Part shown: positions 49,695 to 62,612 of the stretch, one piece after another | Layout: every line of letters begins with the position of its first letter | How positions within the stretch are numbered: the stretch's first letter is position 1 | Assembly: GCA_026874595.1 (NCBI GenBank) | Contig: CM049311.1 | Location: 14,229,676-14,293,675 of the forward strand | Direction of reading: 5' to 3' | From: Sipunculus nudus | Lineage: Eukaryota; Annelida; Sipuncula; Golfingiida; Sipunculidae | Length of the DNA: 64,000 bases | Translations under genes and position numbers: made by a program | Notes under the pieces: model-generated | The model's input: only the letters and a program-made list of their open reading frames with translations | The model's database searches: none | What the model was told of the DNA's origin: nothing

Positions 49695-50734
49695 ATACAA
49701 GCACCGAGGTGATTGAGTTCAAGCTACTTAAAGCTTACCTTGACTCTTTCCCATATGTTTCCACTAACAATATATGATGGCAGTATTCTGAGTAAATAAA
49801 AATGTTTATGCCTTATAATGCATCTTATTAGGCAGATAGGAATACATTTGTTCAACAAATTTTCTTTCTACTTTGAGACCAAGCAGAATTCATATTTTTT
49901 AAAATATGCATCATATCATGCATATGTTTATTATTTGATGTCTGTTAAACATTTTCTTTCCTTAACAAGAGGTTATATGTCCAGAGTGCTAGTAGCCACA
50001 TAAGACAAACTGCCTGAGGAAGGCTGATTTACTAATATTTTATTAGAATACCAACTCTCATTATAAAGGAATAAACAGCAGTTATAGCCTGTTCCACTAC
50101 CCCTGTCCACCTGATTTCTCGCGATTATCTTGATCCACACCAAACAAACTTGCCAAATAAAACTTGCATTAATCACAGAAAAGGAAAAATGCATATTTTT
50201 TGGCACCCTTCCTGCTTATGATATAAATATTATTCACTTTATGGCCTGATTGACATGTCTCATATATATCCATGGTTCATGGTGTCCCCAACAAGTGACC
50301 ATTGTTTATCCTCCTTTGCATACAAATATAAAGTAATGTGACGTAACAGTGAAGCACGTGCATAAGGAGAATACAAGTCTCCGAGCACTGCAAACAAAGG
50401 TCAGCAGGTCTTGATTATTGGTCCCATAAATATGGGTGTCTCTTTTGTGCGTCACTTCTATTATGACATCATCACTGTTCCCTGACATGCCCGTTACATA
50501 GATTAATTGCAAGATGTTGCCACAGAATAGACTATTTTCTTATAAAATGGTTTTATTTTTTTTCAGGAAAAATTACATAAGGTATGCTATTATTTCCTTA
50601 AGTAAGAAGTTTTGGTGTTCTTTGACTCGCAAAAAAATAATCGTGAAAAACAGGTGGACAAAGGTGCTGGAATGGACTATAGTAAACATATATCTCAAGG
50701 TCTCAGTCTTATATATTGTGTTCCTTGTTTTGGT

Positions 50735-52925
50735 TTCTTCTCAGATCTGTCGTCTCAGTCTTGGTCTCAGATCTGTGGTCTCAGACTTGGTCTCAGATAT
50801 GTGGTTTCAGTCTTGGTCTCAGATCTGTGGTCTCAGTCTTGGTCTTAGATCTGTGGTCTCAGTCCTGGTCTCAGATCTGTGGTCCCTGTCTTGGTCTCAG
50901 ATTTGTAGTCCCTGTCTTGGTCTCAGATCTGTGGTCTCAGTCTTGGTCTCAGTCTTGGTCTCAGATCTGTGGTCTCAGTCTTGGTCTCAGATATGTGGTT
51001 TCTGTCTTGGTCTCAGATTTGTAGTCCCTGTCTTGATCTCAGATTTGTAGTCCCTGTCATGGTCTCAGATCTGTGGTCTCAGTCTTGGTCTCAGATCTGT
51101 GGTCTCAGTCTTGGTCTCAGATCTGTGGTCCCTGTCGTGGTCTCAGATTTGTAGTCCCTGTCTTGGTCTTGGTCTCAGATCTCTGGTCTCAGTCTTGGTC
51201 TCAGATCTGTGGTCTCAGTCTTGTTCTCAGATCAGTGGTCTCTGTCTTGGTCTCAGATTTGTAGTCCCTGTCTTGGTCTCAGATTTGTAGTCCCTGTCTT
51301 GGTCTCAGATCTGTTGTCTCAGTCTTGGTCTCAGATCTGTGGTCTCAGTCTTGGTCTCAGATCTGTTGTCCCTGTCTTTGTCTCAGATTTGTAGTCCCTG
51401 TCTTGGTCTCAGATCTGTGGTCTCAGTCTTGGTTTCAGATCTGTGGTCCCTGTCTTGGTCTCAGATTTGTAGTCCCTGTCTTTGTCTCAGATTTGTAGTC
51501 CCTGTCTTGGTCTCAGATCTATGGTCTCAGTCTTGGTCTCAGATCTGTGGTCTCAGTCTTTGTCTCAGATCTGTGGTCCCTGTCTTGGTCTCAGATTTGT
51601 GGTCCCTGTCTTGGTCTCAGATTTGTAGTCCCTGTCTTGGTCTCAGATCTGTGGTTTCAGTCTTGGTTTCAGATCTGTGGTTTCAGTCTTGGTCTCAGAT
51701 CTGTGGTCTCAGTCTTGGTCTCAAATCTGTGGTCTCATTCTTTGTCTCAGATTTGTAGTCCCTGTCTTGGTCTCAGATCTGTGGTCTCAGTCTTGGTCTC
51801 AGATTTGTAATCCCTGTCTTGGTCTCAGATCTGTGGTCTCAGTCTTGGTCTCAGATCTGTTGTCCCTGTCTTTGTCTCAGATTTGTAGTCCCTGTCTTGG
51901 TCTCAGATCTGTGGTCTCAGTCTTGGTCTCAGATCTGTGGTCCCTGTCTTGGTCTCAGATTTGTAGTCCCTGTCTTGGTCTCAGATCTGTGGTCTCAGTC
52001 TTGGTCTCAGATCTGTGGTCCCAGTCTTGGTCTCAGATCTGTGGTCTCAGTCTTGGTCTCAGATCTGTGGTCTCAGTCTTGGTCTCAGATCTGTGGTCCC
52101 TGTCTTGGTCTCAGATCTGTGATCTCAGTCTTGGTCTCAGATCTGTGGTATCAGTCTTGGTCTCAGATTTGTAGTCCCTGTCTTGGTCTCAGATCTGTGG
52201 TCTCAGTCTTGGTCTCAGATCTGTGGTCTCAGTCTTGGTCTCAGATCTGTGATCTCAGTCTTGGTCTCAGATCTGTGGTCCCTGTCTTGGTCTCAGATTT
52301 GTAGTCCCTGTCTTGGTCTCAGATCTGTGGTCTCAGTCTTGGTCTCAGATCTGTGGTCTCAGTCTTGGTTTCAGATCTGTTGTCCCTGTCTTGGTCTCAG
52401 ATTTGTAGTCTCAGTCGTGGTCTCAGATCTGTGGTATCAGTCTTGGTCTCAGATTTGTAGTCCCTGTCTTGGTCTCAGATCTGTGGTCTCAGTCTTGGTC
52501 TCAGATCTGTAGTCTCAGCCTTGGTCTCAGATCTGTGGGTTCAGTCTTGGTCTCAGATTTGTCGTCCCAGTCCTGGTCTCCGATCTGTGGTCTCAGTCTT
52601 GGTCTCAGATCTGTGGTCTCAGTTTTGGTCTCAGATCTGTGGTCTCAATCTTCGTCTCCGATCTGTGGTCTCTGTCTTGGTCTCAGATCTGAGGTCTCAG
52701 TCTTGGTCTCAGATCTTAGGTCTCAGTCTTGGTCTCAGATCTGTGGTCTCAGTCTTGGTTTCAGATCTGTGGTTTCAGTCTTGGTCTCAGATCTGTGGTC
52801 TTAGTCTTGGTTTCAGATCTGAGGTCTCAGTCTTGGTCTCAGATCTGTGGTCTCGGTCTTGCTTTCAGATCTGTGGTTTCAGTCTTGGTCTCAGATCTGT
52901 GGTCTCAGTCTTTGTCTTGGATTTG
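50735..52925 (+). repeat. Minisatellite, about 84 units of 26 bp
   Basis: The unit is GGTCTCAGATCTGT (14) plus GGTCTCAGTCTT (12), so it is itself a diverged dimer of a roughly 13-bp motif. Two unit types alternate irregularly: type 1 as above, and type 2 with GTCCCTGTCTT and GATTTGTAGT. Some units have lost or gained a half (for example near 50940 and 51165). Type 1 lacks stop codons in all three + frames, so open frames up to 178 codons with VSVLVSDLWSQSWSQICG-like periodicity run through it. These are by-products: they have no splice support, change frame freely and lie within an intron. Confidence 0.95.
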
Positions 52926-55900
52926 CTCATCTCTACTGGATCACTGTTGATGAATATAAAATCCATAATCAGATAAAGTTAAAAAGGTTAACAGTTTATG
53001 TTCATTTGGATAAGTATTTTAAATCAGACTCAATGTCAAGAATTTTCTTCAGAACAATGAAACAATGTCTGTTATAGGACATGTGCTCTTTAAACACTGA
53101 TTGATTGACATATGGTAAGGGTGGTTGGTATCTTATGTGGAATAAATAATACTTCAGTGGCAGCTTATAACAAAAACCTGCAGAGAACAAAAAATCTCAG
53201 TGAAGATTAACACAGACTGTATATGATGGGTCTGGTTCTAAGATGATATCAAAGAGGATTTTACTATAGAGAGGATGCCAAATAATCTGGCTTGACAAGG
53301 AAAATATCCTTTAGGATAACAATAAAGATATTTGTATTATTACATTACAGTTTATGGTCTTAGTAGATTTTATCTGTAAATCCCCCGGATTGATGGATTA
53401 TTTCTGAAGCAAGAATGTCATTATTATAAATCCCATACTCAGTCTTTGGAAGAAAAGAATGTTCATCCTCTGTGTTTGTTCAGGCCAGACATTGGAACCA
53501 AATCAATGATATGAAGTCTCCAGGGGCACATAATAAAAATTTCACTTGTTTATATATTTGGCACTAGGGTAATAATGTCCATTTTGTTCATGCATTCATG
53601 TAAATAGCCTCGGGCATCATCCAGAGACATGATCCAATTCATCTGTTAAACTCATGACAGATGCCACATTTTGAAAGGGAAAAAAACACCCTTTTTATCC
53701 TTTAAAATTAATGCATTTATCATTTGATAAATTAATATTATAAAAGGATATTCCCTGACCATATATCAATTTGTAAAGACCAGGTCTTAGTTTTATCTCA
53801 GCTGACTATCATTTACATTTGAGCACTAACAATGGGTCTTTTTTTCTGCCATATTTTTGATCATCTAAGCTTGTCTCAGTTAAACAGTCTTCTGCCCACA
53901 GGACCTATTTTCTTCCATTTTGGGCTAGAACCTTCTGCCCTTCAGACAGGTTTAGGTAAGATTTTATGGAGAATATTGACATTTGGTCACTTTTTCATCT
54001 TTTTGTGAACTGCATCTAAAAATCATGTTATTTTACCCTGAAGCCATCAACTCACCTGCCTTGGTGTCCATGGGCTGTCACTTGGAGAAAAAGTTGTGTA
54101 TTTCATACAGGTATTTTGTCCATACCTCAAGTATCAAATCTAAAGAATATAAGCCAGCTGGTAACATGTGTAACCTCTAAAATCATCAATTTTTATTTGA
54201 TTCACGATTGAAGCAGCTATATCATGATTAATTTGGTTTACATAAATTGCTCCTAATGCCCAGTGCACCTGAATATCACTACACTTAGGCCAGGGATAGT
54301 GTCTGGGTGTGGATTTTAAGGGAGGGTTTGAGTATTTTGACCTTGAGGAGTTCCTTAAAGGGGCCTTGCAGACTCAGGGTGTGGCTTTAAATAGGCATGG
54401 GACCATAAAATGGGGATTTACTGTAAGAGAAAAGCTGTATGTTTCAGCTGCATTATATTTGTCTTAAACACTGTGATAAACTTTTATTGTTGTTATTTTA
54501 ACATTTTCAGTTAAGGATAGACTAAAAATAAAATAAAACCAGCCATTCTGTCTGCGGTATATGTGTTTGAAAATGTCATTTTTTTAACCTAACAGAGCCA
54601 TTGATACCAGGAATTTTATCTTATCAGACCACCATTACTGATTATAAAAAGAATGAATTATACCATATCAAAGCAACAAAACAGTTTTCAAAATATATAC
54701 TGAATGCTTAACATTATCTATTTTAACTCGTGCCTTATGATTAATAGCTTATCCTGTTTGAGAATTTGTTTTCATGTGTTTCTGCTTTGACATGTTTTAT
54801 GCTTAAAATATGAAGAGCCATGACATTTAAAAATAAATCAACTTTATTCCATTAATTTTGTTTCTTAAAATTCCATCATCTGTAGTCTACTTACATGTAC
54901 ACTTAACCCATATTTATTAATAAGGGCACCAATATAAAAGGGTTATTAGGTTTCTTAGGCACCACACACATCTGTTTTGACCTGCACCTCAAAATTTTTT
55001 TTTTCATTAGAAATTTATTGATTTTGAAGTCTGGACATCTGTTTGGACAATACTTTCAAGAAAAAAAAATGTTTGTTTTGATAAAATTTCTTTTTGTTAT
55101 GATGTGTTTAGCAATGCAATTCTGTCATAATCATGTTATCCTTTATCAGATGAAAGTTTTATTGGAAAAAGGTTATAAAAAGTAAAGAAATAAATATCTC
55201 TCCAAATTGTGAAAAATGCCTTTGAACTGAAACTTTATAATATTTTATTTATTTCTCATGTTTGACAGATACAGGCAGTTCAGTAGAACTAATGGTATCT
55301 TAATGGTACCAGTTAAAACATATAATTTAATACTTCTTTCATAAGTTTTTAATTTATCTGTGTATTTTGAAGTCAGGTTTTAGATTTCCAATAGCTAGAT
55401 CTTAAATCAGGATTGCCAGTGATTTTGAAAATGTCTGCTATATCTGATTTATTATATGAAAAACTTAATAGACCTTAGCTACCTCTTTAGAAAACATTTC
55501 AAATATCTTTCACTAAAACACTTGTGACGTATGAAAACAAAAATGAGATACATTTCCGTTTTAAAGTAACAATAAATATAAAAAAAAATGTACAACGGCT
55601 CAGGGATTCAGTTGTAAATGTTTAGACTTTAAATTTAGGTCTTAGATGAGCTCCTTGACCTTTCAGTTATATCTTACTATTGGCAACAGCTTTGTAAGGT
55701 TTTCTGTTAGGAAGACATTAGATTGTAGGAAATTGGTTATATTAAGTTTTCATTCATTTTGTTACATGAGACTGTCATAAAAAAACATTTTCCTGTTCAA
55801 ATAGTAAAAGGGTGTAGGTGTTGAAAGATGCACTATTTTTGTTATTTAAAATGTACCAGCCCTTTCATTTTTTTGTTCTCAAATAAGTCATGTAGATGTG

Positions 55901-57419
55901 ATAATGTACATGTCTGTTACACTTTTAAATCCATAAAGCCAGCCTCCCATCTACCAAGTATTTTTTTATCAGCAAAGTTCCTTTTATTGGTCAGAAAAAA
56001 ATCTGGAAGTAATGCTGAAGTCTAACTGGCAGGTGCACGCCTGCCCACATAGCAATTCATCACCTACATCACTTGATATTTCCGTCCATTTTGGTCACTT
56101 CTGGTTTTAATCACTTTCTTGTTTCTGGATTTCAATTGTTGCCATACATGATGGAAGAAGGAGGACAGTTTGGCTGATTTTTTAACACTCCTTCATCACA
56201 TCTACCAGATAAAAGCCAATCCAAAAAACTTTGACAGTGTCAAGATTATTGTGATTTTTTTTGGGCCAGATTTTTTAAAATTTGTCAGCACAAATTTATC
56301 ATAACAGTTTTTCTGGCTGGCAAAGAATCTGTAGAAAATAAAAATTGGATGTGAGGCAGGCCAGGCTTACCTAGGTGCATTTCGATCATATCTGGTTTGA
56401 AATGTCCTGTACAGATTAAGGTAACAACACTTCTGACACTTACAATTATGTCATGCTGACCTGATTTTTGCAAGTCTGCATCTCATTTAGGACTTAAACA
56501 ACATTCACCAAAATTAAAAATAGGTCAAAATCTTACATTAAGTGAACAAAATATCCTTCACTTTGGGTAAAGTAAATTTTTTTTTTTTTTTTTGGTGTCT
56601 TATGACTTGTCAACAATCATTGGGTGTAAGGTTCAAAATTAGAAACCTATTTTTCTATACAATGCAGCTCTGAAAATTTCCCAGGTTTATTTTTCTGAAG
56701 GACAATATGTACAAACCCATGTAATATGTTGAAAATCATAAAAAAAAGATGTTTTATTTTACTGTAAAGCTTTGGAAATATAATTGTTAACAGGAAAAGA
56801 GCTCCAAAAGTGTTATTAAAATATAAAATGCCAAACTTGTTTTGCTGTCAAAGGGAGAATTCCCAAAACCAGACCTCAAAATTGCTGTAAAACTAAGGTG
56901 GTCTTGTTCTGATTTTGAACCAATAGAGCTGAGGTATTTACTTCTTACATTGTTGGAACTACAAACTTAAAATACATGTGGTCTACTGTTAGGCAAGGGT
57001 TTTGTGAAAACTAAGAAAAAAAAACATATTGTGTATATATTCATATTGAAATTTTGCCCAACACTTATTGGAAATTTTTGTCACTGCTTTTTTATAAGAA
57101 ATATACCTCTGTAAGTACTCTATTAAACTATTGTTAATCCTAAAAATGTTATCTAGCATATAATAATGACAAAAGTTTTACATATAGTTCATGGAGTTTT
57201 TATTGTTTGAGAGCATTTCAGAGTTAATGGATCAATGCTATATCTACGGATGTACATGTACATCCTTGTAAATGCTTTGAGAAAGATTTTCTGTTAAAGA
57301 TGAAAGATATTTTTATTATTCATTTCCCATCTTTTCAATGATTTTACTTATAATTTATACCCTATGTCTTTGGTTCATTAATTCTTAAAAACATATCAAG
57401 ATATCTAAAAATTATTGGC

Positions 57420-57537
57420 ATGGCAGAATGTCAATTCCATTTTTTTATTAATTCTTAATTAAATTATCCATATGGCAGAATATTAATTCCATTTGTTAAT
57501 TAATTATTAATTAAATTATCCATGGAACAATATTAAT
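57420..57537 (+). repeat. Short tandem duplication, about 56-bp unit
   Basis: ATGGCAGAAT(G/A)T(C/T)AATTCCAT followed by TTAATTAAATTATCCAT occurs twice, with a third partial start (CATGGAACAATATTAAT). Confidence 0.8.
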
Positions 57538-59062
57538 ACTCTTTGTTGATATAACTCTGCAGAGTGTATCCCATAATAGGGTATTTTTCAGGTTTCTTGA
57601 CATAATGAAAAAAAAAAAACAGCTTTGTTTTATCAGGAAAAATTAAAATGCAATTTCTAGACCTGATAAAGGAATTTATGCTTTCATCTCCATATTTCTA
57701 TATGCTTTTCTGGGTTAAGTTTTCCATTTGTGTGAGCTTTCTCAAGGGAAGTGCTAGTTTCACAGCTTCCTTTCATGATAAAGACTGCCTTGTTGCCAGG
57801 ATGCCCTTTTGATCCCCACATTGGCCTGGCCAGCCAACTATAGTTTTTAAGATACTTGTGTGCCGGTTGGATCCCTGGAGATCACAGAAAGTGCTTATCA
57901 CACAGATTGGAACGCACAAAACAGCTGAATCACCTGTGAACCTCAGAAACCTGATTTGGGAAGGTTTTATATTAGAAAACAACCTTCCATTAAAATTTTG
58001 GAGACTCTGGGGTAAACTCATTCAAGGGTCAAATTCTGCACAATCTGCAGCAGCCAGCGCTTGAACTTTGAACTCCCTCGGTATTGGTTATAGAGTGAAA
58101 TAGAATAACAACCCAATGAGAATTGTAGTCACTCAGAAAACCAGAGAAAGTCTTTAGAATTAGATTTAATAATCTCCTATGGGAAAACTTAGGATAGTTG
58201 GAGAAAATGTAAAATAATTGGGGAGGCATCAGTTGAATTAGCCCCACAGGGAAAATTTAAGATATCATAGGAAAGTATAAATAATCTTCCGGGAATTTGA
58301 AAATGATAGTGACCCAAAAGGAATATTTAATTGGTAGAGCATCTTGAGTGTGCCAAAAGTTTTGTCCAATTACTGTTTGTACAAGCTTCCTCACATTTAC
58401 ATATAACCAAGGTTTCATCATAATTAAGGGATCTGGGAGGCTAATGACAGCTACAAAAACTGCTGTATCTTCACTGACTTTCTACATATTTCTTCTCCTG
58501 ATTAGTTCTAATTATTTATTTATTATTATTTAGCTTTGAGTTCTCAGGAAAAAACCAAGAAAATTTAATAAAACTTTACTATCCTGCTTCATAGAGGAAT
58601 CTGTCTTAATTATATCTACCGATAATTTTAATATCACTAAACAAAGTTTCATCGGCAGGCAAAAATAAGCTTTGCCTGTCTGATTCTCTTTAAGCCCTAG
58701 GAAGTGTATGCACAAGTAATGATATATATGTCAGTGACTGAAAAAAAAATTATTACCTTTTAAATTATTTTGTTGAAAACAAAACCATCACTACAGAGCT
58801 TACAAGTTGTTAGAACTGGTAAGCACGAGAATCTAAACTTTTGCTGTGAAGGGTCCATGCATGGTAATTATCAAATGGTAAAATATAGCTCCAAGAATTA
58901 ATTTAATTTGACTTAAAGTATCCTTTTGTTGACATGTTTTAGCACTAAAACTATCATGACGTAACATATATAATATATGTATATAGGTTACATTAGTAAC
59001 ATTAGCTCAGAAAATGAAAAAATCCAAAGGGATTAATAAGTATTTTATAAGTAAATATTTTT

Positions 59063-59484
59063 AATGTCCCCCACTTCTGGGAAAGGAGGACATTGATTTG
59101 GGTTTGTCTGTCTGTCCCTCTGTCTGTCTGTCCGTCAGGTTTTTTGTTTCCTTGCCATAACTTTCCTAAATACTATCTGATTTCATTCAAATTTTGGTCA
59201 GTGATTGCTGTCATGTATACCTTGATTGGGATAGGTTTTGGAGTGTCTGTCTGAAAATCTTTTCTCTCCAGCTCTAAAACAAAATATTAAATTTTGTTCC
59301 TATTTCACAATCAAAATTATGATTTATGGAGACATCTTCAGGGCACCATGAAAGCTCAACATAACCATTATAACGTGTGGAGACATCTTCAGGCAAACAT
59401 AAAAACTGAAACAAATTGATCAGGTAAAGCATGAAAGAAAACAAGAGGCAGAAGCAGGGGAATTCAATTCCACAAATTTGCTTG
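59063..59484 (+). mobile_element. Family E short rolling-circle-like (HINE-like) element
   Basis: The head AATGTCCCCCACTTCTGGG can pair its AATGTCC with GGACATT at 59088. A (TCTG)n tract follows. Near the right end CAGAAGCAGGGG is the imperfect inverse of CCCCCACTTCTG, then comes the hairpin GGAATTCAATTCC and the end ACAAATTTGCTTG before T. This is the same order of parts as families A and B: subterminal repeat, microsatellite, 3' hairpin, CTTG end. The body has no coding capacity. Confidence 0.55.
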
Positions 59485-59689
59485 TCAGTCAGTTGTTTGG
59501 CTTTACTCTATAGTCTGAACTCAGCGTGTGTGAAATTATGCTCCTTAGTGTGAGAGCATATGTAGCAGCATTTTATATGCCAATTTTCCATCAGGTATCT
59601 TGTTTATAATGATACCTTCTCTGAGCATATATGGGAAAAGTTAACCTAAGTAAGCTGATGGTGCAGAGGGAACTTAATTACCTTTCTGT

Positions 59690-60025
59690 AGAGTTTATGT
59701 GATTTCTGATGTACTTTGCATCCATGTTAATGCACTGTAGGTAATTCCTGTTCAGAAAGTTTCTTATAATGCCTCTGTGATGGGTGTATGAGCTGGTTTA
59801 TCTTCATGCTTTTAGTTAACATGGTACAACAACCAATGGCGAGAAACAGAAAAACATGTAACCCAAGGTTGCTGGTTTCATATACAGAAGTTTAATAACA
59901 GTCGTAAGCTGTACGTTAAACTCTGTTTGCAGAACTCTGGTTTGTCTGATTTGATGTCTTTGTTGAATGTGTCTCGATTATTTTTGTGGGATGATGAATA
60001 TGCAAAACACACAAGGTTTATTTAA
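59690..60025 (+). repeat. Dispersed repeat F, copy 3
   Basis: GAGTTTATGTGATTTCTGATG, TTTCTTATAATGCCTCTGTG, AAAAACATGTAACCCAAGGTT and CTCTGTTTGCAGAACTCTGG occur in the same order and orientation as in the two other copies. The right part is more diverged. Confidence 0.65.
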
Positions 60026-60374
60026 AGAAATTGTCATGTGAAATTATGTGAACTATGGTTCATAAAGGAATTAATCAGCATTTCCCCAAAACAGTTTGTA
60101 CAGAACAGCTGAAATCCAAACTCTTTTCTGCATCTTTACTGATTATTGATCTCCTAGATCTAAAAAATCTCCTGATTGCTTGCCCTACTTTACATTATCT
60201 TCTTCAGCAATAGCCCAAAAATTGAATGATCTTAATGTTTGTCCTACCCTAGAAAGAGTGAATATTTAGTGTTTAGGAGAATTTCAAACTAGCCGGTTAG
60301 CAGGACCATCACAGTGGTGTGGGAAGCATTGGACAGAGGGGGGCTACCACCTCCACAATATAAATGTGTTTTTA

Positions 60375-60430
60375 GGGGGGGGGGACCAGAGATGTGATTT
60401 TGACCCCCTCCCACCCTCCCACCCCCCTCC
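60375..60430. repeat. G10 run facing a C-tract block (G-quadruplex-capable)
   Basis: Ten G at 60375-60384, then a block at about 60403-60430 of five or more C-tracts of three to six bases separated by single T or A. The minus strand of the C block has at least four G-tracts with one-base loops, the standard quadruplex pattern. The G10 could instead pair with a C tract as a hairpin. Confidence 0.8.
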
Positions 60431-62612
60431 ACAAGTATTTTGAAGAAATAAATTATTCTGACTATCAGATATTATCTAAGGAAAGGCAACTCTTGCAGCT
60501 GAGCATTAAAACTTTACTTTAGAATGAATAAAGTCTAATTACATTTTGTTGAGAAGAGAGAGGGGAAAAAGAAGAGGGACAAAAAAGGTAGAAACCAATA
60601 TGTGTTTTATTTTCCCTCTTTAATTGAATTGAAGCTGATAAATGTCAGTCAACACATTATCTGTTGACAAAATTTTTATTTATTTGTAAATTTAGTCCAT
60701 AATTATGCTACCAACCACCATACAATGTCAAAAACATTAATAAACACAGATGGAATGTTAGCACTATGCCTTTCCCTGCCTATAGATCTTCTAAATGCAG
60801 AATTGTCAGTGTGCAAGATGCTTGAAATCCAGTTCATGTAAAGTTCATGGCATTCCAAAAGTTTAGGAATCAAGGCCAGTGAGTATATAAATTCAGTAAT
60901 AATTAAAACTTAATATTTGATGATAACTTTTAATAATTTTACTATATGTGTTGCCTTCTGTGATCTTTAATGCTAATGACAAGCCAACTTTCAATTTTAA
61001 ACTTCCATAAAGCAGAGCAAATACTAGAGCAACCTGAAATGTGTTTTCGTTTTTGCCTAAAGGATAAAATGAAAAAAGATACATTGTTATATTTTTTTTT
61101 AATTTCATAAAACTAATGTTCTGACATTTGTTCTAGCATGAATGTACTGTGGGCCATCCCTGTGACTGTGTAGTTACTGTTCAGACTTTGTCTGACAAAT
61201 ACCATTTAGTTGAACGTTTCAAGTTTTAACAGCACAGGGGACTAGTCTAACTAGATGCGAGGCCTGTTATGGGCCTGGCTGAGACCATTTTACAGTCTCT
61301 ATTGGATCTGTCTTCCTACTGTACATATCCTGTGGTCTGCTTGGTAATGCTCCTTGACTACTTTTCCATCTGCCACTTGATTATAGTAAACCACTAACAG
61401 CTCATACAATATTTCCTCCATTTAAAACCACACATCTTATATATTATAACCCGATATTCAACCACTGCTGGAAACTGTCAGCAGCTGGAGAGACTCGGAC
61501 ATACTCAGACACACTCTATGTGTGTTTATTTAACAGTTTCTTACCATTAAAATGCTGTTAGAATTACTAATATCTTTTTAAAAAATTACCAAATTATGTC
61601 AGTGATGGTATGATTCTGGATTTCAGTCACAAAGTTTTAAAATCTTGTTTAATATTTGTATTATAATCAGTGTATTCGTCAATGAATCTGTCATGCTGAA
61701 TGATAATCTCAGTTTTCAGATTTGTTGGTAGTGCATTCAGCCAGGGGATTTAGCTGTAAACTGATCTAAATATGTTGGCTGGAGCCATATATTGACGTGA
61801 TTTAGCATAAGTATCAGTTAAAGAGGACTGGTCTGAATCTGGCAGGAATCAGTATGATTACTGATGGTTCTGACAAAGGATGATGTTAGATAAGATCTCC
61901 TCAAACTGACACAACAATCCATATACCATAGTTTTAATTTACCATTAATTATAATCAGTATCACCCAGAAAAAAATATATTAAAAATTTTGATTGTGAGA
62001 TTCTAATCTAATTACAGTAACTACATCTGCCTTTCTTAGCATCATCAAGATTATGGTTTATTCCTGTTATTTTCAACCAAGCCTACAATGCTGTCTGGCA
62101 AAGTGATTTAAACAAAACTCTTAGAATTTAACTTTTGTTTGCATGGAATGCAGAATGTAAGTGGAGATATTGCTTTCATATGATAGCATGTATATTTTCT
62201 TTCAGTCTCTTCTTATACAATCTCCAGATCCAAGAAAAACATTTGCAATGTTGCAATTTGTTTGTCAAATATGTAATCTGAATGCAGCATACAAACATAT
62301 GAAACCTAATATTCTTTCTATATTAAATATTGGTATTTATCTGCATACCACAAGAGTCATGCCATAGTCACATTGTATGCTTATTGAATCTTAGATGTAT
62401 ACAGTAAACTCTACCTTATAATTAGCACAGGACACTTGACCAAACAAGAGGGATAAGTACTATTTCTACCTTTTATGGTTATAGACAGCCATGATAAAAA
62501 AAGCCATTGTATATCAGTGTCTGTTTTTATTTAACTCCAACTGTTTCATATATTGGGACTTTCTTTCAGGGCACTAGCTCCCGTAAAAGAATGGTTAAGC
62601 TTATACCAGGAG

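Noticed and set aside
50735-52925. CRISPR-like regular repeats
   Set aside because: Units are contiguous with no unique spacers, and the context is eukaryotic intron.
50514-52976. Series of long open frames in the 26-bp array, up to 178 codons, with a regular VSDLWSQSWSQICG-like pattern
   Set aside because: The 26-bp unit is not a multiple of three and lacks stops in all + frames, so such frames arise automatically. There is no splice or domain support.
53799-53840. Another family A head
   Set aside because: Only the CTCAGCTGACTATC part is similar; the hairpin partner is degraded and no right end was found, so not listed as an element.
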